A DNA stretch of 64,000 bases from Poriferisodalis sp965231925 (GTDB lineage: Bacteria; Actinomycetota; Acidimicrobiia; Acidimicrobiales; Poriferisodalaceae): assembly GCA_965231925.1 (NCBI GenBank), contig OZ246894.1, positions 2,976,001 through 3,040,000 of the forward strand, in the 5' to 3' direction. Shown here piece after piece: positions 19,689-26,326 of the stretch. A model generated the notes under the pieces. That model was not told the origin of the DNA. It searched no databases and saw only the letters and a program-made list of their open reading frames with translations. A program made the position numbers and the translations under genes. Position 1 is the first letter of the stretch; every line of letters begins with the position of its first letter.

Positions 19689-19736
19689 GACCTGGCCATC
19701 ATGATCTGTGCATCACGATCTGGCCGTCATGATCTG
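19681..19736 (-). repeat. four 14-base tandem repeats joining nusB stop to the MFS start
   Basis: On the minus strand four units begin with CAGATCATGACGGC, CAGATCGTGATGCA, CAGATCATGATGGC and CAGGTCGTGAGTCC. The first contains the TGA of nusB and the last contains the GTG of the MFS gene, so the whole junction is made of repeats. Each unit holds an ATGA or GTGA overlap codon pair. Confidence 0.85.
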
Positions 19737-20152
19737 CTGTGGGCCGCAGCGAGCACGCCGTTCACGAGGGCGCCGCTGCGATCGGTGGCGCCGAGGCGGT
19801 GCGCCAGCTCGACGGCTTCATTGATGACCACGGCGGCGGGAGCAGACCCGCGCTCAAGCTCGAGGAGTCCCTGCAGCAGGATCAGCCGATCGCAGATGCC
19901 GAGGCGCTCGGGCGTCCAACCCTCAGCCAGCAGCCCGGCCAACCGCTCGACCAGGGCGTCACGCTGGGAGGCGACGCTGGAAGCCAGCAAGAGTGCAAAC
20001 GGATCGAGGTCGCTGACTTGTTCGGCAAGCACGTCTGCCAGCTCGCACGACTTCATCTCGGCCTCGTACAGCAGTTCCACCGAGCGCTGGCGCGCCTCCC
20101 GGCGGCGAGTCGGCTCGTCGGGAGCGGCGAACGGGTCTGCGGGACGGTTCAT
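19727..20152 (-). CDS. nusB: transcription antitermination factor NusB
   Basis: 141 residues, normal length. The all-helical NusB pattern is clear: RREARQRSVELLYEAEMKS at the start, LGICDRLILLQGLLELE, and AAVVINEAVELAHRLG with the invariant NEAVE. It binds NusE (S10) and boxA RNA during rRNA transcription. Located after efp, the usual actinobacterial order. Confidence 0.95.
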   Translation of the reverse strand: MNRPADPFAAPDEPTRRREARQRSVELLYEAEMKSCELADVLAEQVSDLDPFALLLASSVASQRDALVERLAGLLAEGWTPERLGICDRLILLQGLLELERGSAPAAVVINEAVELAHRLGATDRSGALVNGVLAAAHSRS

Positions 20153-20190
20153 GGCAGCGGGCCTCGGCCCCGATCGACGACCCTGCGGCG

Positions 20191-20757
20191 TCAGCCGCGG
20201 GACCGCTCGATGTAGTCGCCGCTGCGGGTGTCGATCTTCAGCCGCTCGCCGGTCTCGATGAACAGCGGCACCTGCACCACCAGCCCGGTGGACATGGTGG
20301 CCGGCTTGCGGGCGCCCGACACCCGGTCACCCTGCACGCCGGGGTCGGTGTCGGCCACCTCGAGCACCACCGACGCGGGGAACTCCACGCCGAGCACCTC
20401 GTCACCGTAGCGCACCACGGTGGCGATCTCGCCTTCGACCAGGAAGTTCGTGGCGCTGCCAGCGGCCGCCCGGCTCACCGGGAGCTGTTCGTAGCTGTCG
20501 GTGTCCATGAACACCAAGGAGTCGCCGTCGTCGTACAGGTACTGCATGTCGCGCTGGTCGATGACGGCGCGTTCCATGCGCTCGCCCGCCCGGAACGTGC
20601 GCTCCAACGTGGCACCGGTGCGAACGTTCTTGAGCGTGGTCCGCACGAAAGCGCCGCCCTTGCCGGGCTTGACGTGCTGGAACTCGGTGAGCTGGAACAG
20701 CCCGTCGGCGAGATCGAGCGTCATGCCGTTGCGGAAGTCGGCAGTGGAAATGGCCAT
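20191..20757 (-). CDS. efp: elongation factor P
   Basis: 188 residues, three beta-barrel domains. Starts MAISTADFRNGMTLDL at the ATG at 20757 with GAGG seven bases upstream. The loop HVKPGKGGAFVRT carries the tip Lys (about residue 33). The C-terminal signature is TGLVVQVPLFIETGE followed by KIDTRSGDYIER. It relieves ribosome stalling at polyproline. No epmA or epmB is nearby. A ten-codon upstream extension to 20787 is unlikely. Confidence 0.97.
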   Translation of the reverse strand: MAISTADFRNGMTLDLADGLFQLTEFQHVKPGKGGAFVRTTLKNVRTGATLERTFRAGERMERAVIDQRDMQYLYDDGDSLVFMDTDSYEQLPVSRAAAGSATNFLVEGEIATVVRYGDEVLGVEFPASVVLEVADTDPGVQGDRVSGARKPATMSTGLVVQVPLFIETGERLKIDTRSGDYIERSRG

Positions 20758-20833
20758 GTCAACCTCGTCGGGGTCGGGCTCCAGCACGCCGGTCGAGCGT
20801 GAGTGTTCGCTGACGGCTGGGTGGCGTTATTCG

Positions 20834-20938
20834 CTGCGCAAGTCTGCCGCCCTCAGCGGCATTCCTGCACACAGAACGAGACGTCACGAATTCTGCGCAA
20901 ATCTGCCGCCTGCAACAGCATTTCTGCGCACAGAACGA
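20834..20938. repeat. imperfect direct repeat upstream of efp
   Basis: Two copies of a unit of about 46 bases start at 20834 and 20893 (spacing 59). Both begin CTGCGCAA and end CACAGAACGA, with about eight substitutions between them. Each contains an arm resembling TTCTGNGCNCAGAA. They fill the 211-base gap between the end of aroQ and the start of efp and may be part of the efp promoter or leader, or decayed mobile repeats. Confidence 0.7.
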
Positions 20939-20968
20939 CCGGTGCGACGCTACCGGCGGCAGCCGCGC

Positions 20969-21469
20969 TCAGGATGAGCGCTCGGGCTCGTCGCCCGGGC
21001 CCGTCCCGCCCGTCAGAGCTTCCGCCGCCTCGATGGCCAGCGCGACCGCATGGGGGTAGCCGGCGCCGCCTTGGCCCGCCACCCGGGCGGTCGCCAACGG
21101 CTCGACCACCGAGTGATGCCGCCACGGCTCGCGCTCGCGGGGCTCGGACAGGTGCAGCTCCACGATCGGCCCCTCGAAGGCTGCGAGCGCGTCATGCAGC
21201 GACCAGCCGTAGTGGGTGAGGGCGCCGGGGTTCACCACGATCGCCTCGACCCGGCCGATGCCCGCGTGCACGGCATCGACGAGGTCGCCTTCGTGGTTGC
21301 TCTGGCGGTGCTCGAGGTCCCAGCCGCGCTCGGTGGCGGCCCGGCGAGCGGCCTGTACGTGGTCGAGCAGTGTGTCAGTGCCGTAGATCTCGGGCTGGCG
21401 GGTGCCCAGCAGGTTCAGGTTCGGACCCGACAGCAGCAGCACGACGTGGCGAGGCATGGCGGCACTCAC
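20969..21469 (-). CDS. aroQ: 3-dehydroquinate dehydratase, type II
   Basis: Third step of the shikimate pathway. 166 residues. Conserved blocks: SGPNLNLLGTRQPEIYG with the catalytic Tyr, RQSNHEGDLVDAVH, NPGALTHYGWSLHDAL with the catalytic His region, and VELHLSEPREREPWR. The ATG at 21469 overlaps the aroB stop by 4 bases, so the two enzymes for consecutive steps are coupled. Confidence 0.96.
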   Translation of the reverse strand: MSAAMPRHVVLLLSGPNLNLLGTRQPEIYGTDTLLDHVQAARRAATERGWDLEHRQSNHEGDLVDAVHAGIGRVEAIVVNPGALTHYGWSLHDALAAFEGPIVELHLSEPREREPWRHHSVVEPLATARVAGQGGAGYPHAVALAIEAAEALTGGTGPGDEPERSS

Positions 21470-22665
21470 ATCCGCTCGAGCGCGCTGCGCAGCACGCCGG
21501 GGTCGACGCCGGGCACCACTTCGAGACCCCGGGGACCGTCCAGCACGAACGTGATGCCGTCGGCGGCCTTCTTGTCGCGGCCGAACAACTCGATGATTTC
21601 GTCATGGTCGATGCCCGCAGGCAACGCCGTGTCGAGCCCGTAGGACTCGAGCACTCGAACGTGGGCGGCCACTCGGTCATCGTCAATGCGTCCGAGCAGG
21701 CGGGCCACCACTGCCGCATACCGCAGCCCGATGGCCACCGCCTCGCCATGGCGCAGATCGAACCGTCCGGCGATTTCGAGCGCGTGACCCAGGGTGTGCC
21801 CGTAGTTCAGCAACGCCCGCCGGCCGCTCTCGGTCTCATCCGAAGCGACCACCTCGGCCTTGATCGCCACGCACGCCGCGATCAACTCAGCGCCCCCCAG
21901 CTCACTGAGCGCTGCGCCGTCCCGCAGCCCAGCAGCCAGCTCGCTCCCCGCCGGCCGACCAGCGGACCCGTCCTCCTGCACCCAACCCCGACGGAGCATT
22001 GCGAGGCATCGAAGCAGCGTCGAGTCGTCCGTCGAGGAACTGCCCACCAGCCTCGCTGTCAGCTCCGCTGTCCCGATGAGCTGCGCGGCCTCAGGGGAGC
22101 AGCCGAGGAAGTGGTACTTGGCCAGCTCGCCGTAGCCGGCACGCAGCTCTCGTTCGGGCAGGGTGCCGAGCACTTCGGCGCCAGTGTCGCACAGCACTCC
22201 GGCGGGCTGCCAGAACGCACCGACGAGATTTTTCCCCTCGGGCAGGTTCACGCCCGTCTTGCCGCCTATGGCGGCGTCAATCTGGCCCAGCAGCGTCGTG
22301 GGGACATGCACCACGGCAACTCCGCGGTGATACACAGCCGCGGCGAACCCCGCCACGTCGGTCACCACACCGCCGCCGACACCGACGACGACATCGCGTC
22401 TCGTCAGACCGAAACGGGCAAACTCGCGGCAGAGACGGAGCACTGTCTCCAACTTCTTGGACTGCTCGCCGTCGGGAATAGTGAACGTCTGCGACGCGAT
22501 GCCCGGATCGACCTCAACGCCGATGCCCGCTTGGGTCACCACAGCAGCCCGCCTCGCGCCCGCCGGTATCACATGCGCCAACCCGCCCCGTGCGCCGTCG
22601 CCCACGAGCACGGGGTAGGCGCGCTCACGCAGCGGCACCGTCACGAGGATCGGTTCGGACATCAT
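21466..22665 (-). CDS. aroB: 3-dehydroquinate synthase
   Basis: NAD- and metal-dependent cyclisation of DAHP to dehydroquinate. 399 residues, longer than the usual 360. Motifs: IPDGEQSKKLETVLRL, VGVGGGVVTDVAGFAAA, VPTTLLGQIDAAIGGKTGVN, and the metal-binding ALLNYGHTLGHALE and LRHGEAVAIGL. An insert of about 45 residues around VQEDGSAGRPAGSELAAGL lies between the FLGCSP and IKAEVVASDE segments. TACCCT eight bases before the ATG at 22665 looks like a -10. Confidence 0.95.
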   Translation of the reverse strand: MMSEPILVTVPLRERAYPVLVGDGARGGLAHVIPAGARRAAVVTQAGIGVEVDPGIASQTFTIPDGEQSKKLETVLRLCREFARFGLTRRDVVVGVGGGVVTDVAGFAAAVYHRGVAVVHVPTTLLGQIDAAIGGKTGVNLPEGKNLVGAFWQPAGVLCDTGAEVLGTLPERELRAGYGELAKYHFLGCSPEAAQLIGTAELTARLVGSSSTDDSTLLRCLAMLRRGWVQEDGSAGRPAGSELAAGLRDGAALSELGGAELIAACVAIKAEVVASDETESGRRALLNYGHTLGHALEIAGRFDLRHGEAVAIGLRYAAVVARLLGRIDDDRVAAHVRVLESYGLDTALPAGIDHDEIIELFGRDKKAADGITFVLDGPRGLEVVPGVDPGVLRSALERM

Positions 22666-22689
22666 CTGCGGCGAGGGTACCGACGTGCC

Positions 22690-23349
22690 TCACACAGCGA
22701 GCCCGCCTGGCGCAGACCACCAGAGGGCGGCGACCGCACCGGCGACCAGCGACGGTCCGAGGGCGAACCGGTAGTCGGTGCCGCGGCGCAGCACGACCAC
22801 CCCGAATGCGCCGACGAGCGCGGCGATGGCGAATCCGATCAGCAGGCCCCACAGCACCAGGGCAAATCCGCCCAGACCCAGGTGCATGCCCAGGTACCCG
22901 GCGAGTCGCACGTCGCCGTAGCCCAGGCCGCCCTTGGCGGCAAGCCAGATGACGTGCATCGTTCCCCAGCCGAGCGCGGCCCCGATGGCTGCTGCGACGC
23001 AGGCACGCCCCATTCCCGCGAAGCCGCCTTCGATCACTGCAGCGGCGCACACCAGCGGAACAGCGACGGCGGCAGCCGCACGCAGCAGGCGTGTGGGGAT
23101 CAGGTGGGTGCGCAGGTCGACGCCGGAGATGACCACACCTGCCCATCCGAACGCGAGCAGCGGTGCGAGGTACGCGCTGTGGTGGAAACGCAGCGCCAGC
23201 GCCGCTGCGATGAGAGCGCACGACGCTATGGCCAGAGCCCTGTGCAGGCCGACACCGAAGCCTCGTCGTGCCCAGCGCATGACCACGGCACCTGCTGCAA
23301 TTCCGCCGAGTCCCGCTGTCGCGCCTGCGACGAGATGGCTCGCCGTCAT
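22690..23349 (-). CDS. A24-type prepilin peptidase
   Basis: Membrane aspartyl protease that trims prepilin leaders. 219 residues with about seven helices. The two catalytic Asp motifs are visible as GVDLRTHLIPTRLL and GLGYGDVRLAGYLG. The N-terminal Cys-rich methylase domain of PilD is absent, as in TadV/CpaA. The ATG at 23349 (MTASHLVAGAT) is preferred; the frame extends to 23412. A peptidase gene beside aroE is known from mycobacteria. It probably processes the pilins of the Tad locus at 7.6-18.2 kb. Confidence 0.88.
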   Translation of the reverse strand: MTASHLVAGATAGLGGIAAGAVVMRWARRGFGVGLHRALAIASCALIAAALALRFHHSAYLAPLLAFGWAGVVISGVDLRTHLIPTRLLRAAAAVAVPLVCAAAVIEGGFAGMGRACVAAAIGAALGWGTMHVIWLAAKGGLGYGDVRLAGYLGMHLGLGGFALVLWGLLIGFAIAALVGAFGVVVLRRGTDYRFALGPSLVAGAVAALWWSAPGGLAV

Positions 23350-23496
23350 CGGGCAGCAGTCGCTGCAGCATCGTCGCTGCCTTGGCGCGAGCGGACCGGG
23401 CGATGGGTACATGGATCATGTCGATCCGCGGTCTCGATGTTCATCTTGAGGACTCCCCGGTTACCGCGGCCGCCGGGCCGCTTGTGGTCCGGGGTG

Positions 23497-24408
23497 CTAC
23501 CCGGCGATGTCGAGGCCGACGGCCGCTGCCATCGCAGCGATGGGAGCGTCGCACCCGGTCCACATCTTGAACTGCTCGGCCGCCTGATACAAGAGCATTC
23601 CGGTGCCGTTCAGCGTCGCCGCCCCCACCTCGGCGGCAGCCTCGAGCAACGGCGTCACCGCGGGCTGGTAGATGAGATCGGCCACAATCTGGCCCTCGCT
23701 CAACAACGCCGGATCGATCGGCAGCGGATCGCCTTCGGTCATGCCGAGCGGCGTGGCGTTCAGCACGACGTCCGCGTCGCGCACCGCTTCGGGGCCGCCG
23801 ACGGCCATCAAGCCCGCAGATGCGCCTGATGCCGCAGCCGCCGCAGCGCCCGCCGCTGCCCCCAATGCGACCGCTCGCTCGGCGGCATGCGGTGATCGAT
23901 TCACGACGGTCACCGACGCCCCAGCGTCCGCCAGGGCAACAATTACCGCCCGCGCCGCTCCGCCGGCGCCCAGCACGACAGCGTTCAGTCCCATGGGGTC
24001 CGCACCTGCTTGGGTGCAAAGCGAGCGCAGGAACCCAGCGCCGTCGGTGTTCTCGCCGATCAGACGGTCGCCGTCGCGGCGCACGCAGTTGACAGCCCCG
24101 AGCAGCTCCGCAGCAGGCGACAGCTCGTCACAGGCAGCGGCGGCAGCGTCCTTGTGCGGCATGGTGACCGACAACCCCTCGATGCCGAGCACTCGCATCG
24201 CAGCGAGCGCGTCGGCGGCGCGGCCAGCGGGAATCTCGAACGCCACGTAGGTCCAGTCCAGGCCCAAGTGGGCGAACGCTGCGTTGTGCAGCGCCGGACT
24301 CAGCGTGTGGCGTACGGGATCACCGATCACGCCCGCAACGCGTGTACTGCCTGTTGGAACGACCATCGGCAGATTCTCCCCACCCGATAGCCCGCCCGAC
24401 ATGAGCAC
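23497..24408 (-). CDS. aroE: shikimate dehydrogenase
   Basis: NADPH-dependent reduction of 3-dehydroshikimate. 303 residues. Substrate-binding block VIGDPVRHTLSPALHNAAF, catalytic Lys/Asp region VTMPHKDAAAAACDELS and ENTDGAGFLRSL, Rossmann loop VLGAGGAARAVIVAL, and C-terminal NGTGMLLYQAAEQF. The GTG at 24408 is chosen because TAAGAT lies exactly six bases upstream, a leaderless arrangement repeated elsewhere here. An ATG at 24366 with GGAG upstream is the alternative. Confidence 0.93.
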   Translation of the reverse strand: MLMSGGLSGGENLPMVVPTGSTRVAGVIGDPVRHTLSPALHNAAFAHLGLDWTYVAFEIPAGRAADALAAMRVLGIEGLSVTMPHKDAAAAACDELSPAAELLGAVNCVRRDGDRLIGENTDGAGFLRSLCTQAGADPMGLNAVVLGAGGAARAVIVALADAGASVTVVNRSPHAAERAVALGAAAGAAAAAASGASAGLMAVGGPEAVRDADVVLNATPLGMTEGDPLPIDPALLSEGQIVADLIYQPAVTPLLEAAAEVGAATLNGTGMLLYQAAEQFKMWTGCDAPIAAMAAAVGLDIAG

Positions 24409-24414
24409 GCTGCA

Positions 24415-24420
24415 ATCTTA
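24415..24420 (-). promoter_or_regulatory. -10 hexamer of leaderless aroE
   Basis: TAAGAT on the minus strand, six bases before the GTG at 24408. No convincing -35 is visible. Confidence 0.5.
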
Positions 24421-24452
24421 TGCGAGCGTCTCCCACCGGCAGCTGCGGTTGA

Positions 24453-25871
24453 TCAGCCGCAGAGCCCCAGCTCCTGGCAGACCGCCTTGTCGCGCTGGAA
24501 TTCCTCGTCGGTCTCCGAGAACGACAGGGTTCCGTCCGGCGATGTCAGCACGAAGAACATCCACGGCCCGTCCGCGGGATTCAGCGCCGCCTCGAGCGAC
24601 GCTCGCCCCGGTGCGGCAATCGGCGTCGGCGGCAGCCCAACGAGCACCCGGGTGTTGTACGGGGAGTTCACCGCCAGCACCTCTGCGGTCAAGTCCTGGG
24701 TCCCGGCGGCGTAGACGACGGTGGCATCAAGGCCGAGCGACCAACCCCGCGCCAGCCGGTTGTAGATCACCCGCGCCACCTTGGCCCGGTCTTCGGGGCG
24801 TTGGGCCTCGCGCTCGATCATGCTGGCCACGATCAACGCCTCATACGGCGTCAGGCCCACCCGGCGCGGGGCATCGTTGTACCCCAGCTCGGTGAGCACA
24901 GCATCGAGCCGGTCGACCATCAGTGCGGCGAGCTGCTCCGCGCTCGTCTGGGAGTCGAAGAAGTACGTGTCGGCGAAGAGCTGCCCTTCGGCGGGATCGA
25001 TGACCCCGTCGGGCAGCACCGCAGGCACCGGTGCCACCAGCGAGAGGACCGGCCGCGCCCGTACGGCCTCGAGGAAGTCCCTGCCGTTGAAGCTCAGGCC
25101 GGCGACCTCGTCGAGCAGCGCGGCCATCTGGGCCACGGTCAGGCCCTCGGGAATCGTGAGCGGTTGCTGCGCGGCCTGCGCGACGCGGCTCGGCCCGGCC
25201 TCGAGCACGGCCATGGTCTCCCACACCGATGAGTTCGACTGGAACGTGTACTCGCCGGCCTGGAACGCCGGGCCGCCCTTGAACCTCACGTACCACTCAT
25301 AGGCTCGTGAACTGGGAACGACACCCCGCTCTGCGAGCAGGTCGGAGATGCTCGCCGTGCTCGATCCGGGCGGCAGCGTCAGCACGATCTCGCCGGTGGG
25401 ATCGCCGGGCGGGTCGAGCTGTTCGGCCACCCAGCGGTAGCCGCGGCTGCCCACCATCCAGGCGACGACGCCGAGCACGACCAGGAAAAGCAGCGCTCCG
25501 GCTGTGCCCAGACCGCGCCGTGTGCTCACCACCTCGTAGTCGACGCCCCGGCGGCCCCCGACCGGCGGCGGGTGCTCCGCGCCGGCCTCAGGTGTCGGCG
25601 GCGACACCGGCGTCGTCGTCTCCGCCGATCGTCGCGCCAGCGCCCGCAATGAAGCCGGGCCGGTTTCGGCGCCGAAGTCGGGACCCGGCGCGAGGCCTGG
25701 CTCAGCACCTGACGAGGAGCCCTGCGGCGCCAGACCGACCATGCCGGCGAGCCGTCCCGCCAACCGTCTCACCGCCGGCGGCGTTCTCAACGCGGTTGCC
25801 CGACCGCCTCCGGCAGTCGTGCCGCTGGGCTCGTCACCGCCACCGGAAGCTTCGGTGCGGTCGTCAGTCAC
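24453..25871 (-). CDS. mltG: endolytic peptidoglycan transglycosylase MltG
   Basis: Membrane enzyme that cuts nascent glycan strands and sets their length. 472 residues from the GTG at 25871 (VTDDRTEASGGGDEP), which overlaps the ruvX stop region. About 110 cytoplasmic, Pro/Ala-rich residues precede one membrane helix (GALLFLVVLGVVAWMVG). The YceG domain follows with FKGGPAFQAGEYTFQ, LTIPEGLTVAQMA, the catalytic Glu in ASMIEREAQRPEDRAKVA, and VNSPYNTRV. The long cytoplasmic tail is usual in Actinomycetota. Confidence 0.94.
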   Translation of the reverse strand: MTDDRTEASGGGDEPSGTTAGGGRATALRTPPAVRRLAGRLAGMVGLAPQGSSSGAEPGLAPGPDFGAETGPASLRALARRSAETTTPVSPPTPEAGAEHPPPVGGRRGVDYEVVSTRRGLGTAGALLFLVVLGVVAWMVGSRGYRWVAEQLDPPGDPTGEIVLTLPPGSSTASISDLLAERGVVPSSRAYEWYVRFKGGPAFQAGEYTFQSNSSVWETMAVLEAGPSRVAQAAQQPLTIPEGLTVAQMAALLDEVAGLSFNGRDFLEAVRARPVLSLVAPVPAVLPDGVIDPAEGQLFADTYFFDSQTSAEQLAALMVDRLDAVLTELGYNDAPRRVGLTPYEALIVASMIEREAQRPEDRAKVARVIYNRLARGWSLGLDATVVYAAGTQDLTAEVLAVNSPYNTRVLVGLPPTPIAAPGRASLEAALNPADGPWMFFVLTSPDGTLSFSETDEEFQRDKAVCQELGLCG

Positions 25872-26280
25872 GTGCGTCGAGCCACGACTGCAAGATGACG
25901 GCGGCCGCCACCTTGTCGACGACCCTGCGACGGGCAGGGCCGCGCACGCCCTGGTCGGCAAGGATGCGCTCCGCCGTCACGGTCGTATAGCGCTCATCGT
26001 GCAAGACCACCGGCACATCAAGGGCTGCTGCGATCTCGCGGGCCTCGGCCCGTGCGGCGACGGCGGCCGGTCCCTCGCTGCCGTCGAGCGAGGTCGGCAG
26101 ACCGATGACGACCACCTCCGCAGCCACCTCAGCGACCATACCTGCGAGCGCTTCGTGGTCACGGGCACGCGTGCCGCTGCGCTCGAGGACTTCATAGGGC
26201 ACTGCCACCGCGGCGTCCGCGGGTGCGAAGGCCACACCGATGCGCACCGAGCCCAGATCGACGCCGATCGCCCGCATCAT
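25864..26280 (-). CDS. ruvX: RuvX/YqgF family putative Holliday junction resolvase
   Basis: RNase H-fold nuclease with roles in rRNA processing and, by family name, Holliday junctions. 138 residues from the ATG at 26280. Key motifs: AIGVDLGSVRIGVAF, VVIGLPTSLDGSEGPAA and DERYTTVTAERIL, with a final Asp in VVDKVAAAVILQSWLD. A long upstream frame extension runs into alaS and is a shadow. Lies between alaS and mltG in the usual order. Confidence 0.93.
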   Translation of the reverse strand: MMRAIGVDLGSVRIGVAFAPADAAVAVPYEVLERSGTRARDHEALAGMVAEVAAEVVVIGLPTSLDGSEGPAAVAARAEAREIAAALDVPVVLHDERYTTVTAERILADQGVRGPARRRVVDKVAAAVILQSWLDARD

Positions 26281-26326
26281 CGGGCCCGGCACGGCTGGCC
26301 TGTCGAGTCCGGGGATGCGGTGCGCC

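Noticed and set aside
18480..20261. 593-codon plus-strand frame opposite the MFS gene and nusB
   Set aside because: His/Arg-rich shadow without domains; the minus strand has clear transporter and NusB sequences.
21370..23829. 819-codon plus-strand frame opposite aroB and the prepilin peptidase
   Set aside because: The residue composition is typical of an antisense shadow, and both strands cannot be constrained across three enzymes with intact motifs.
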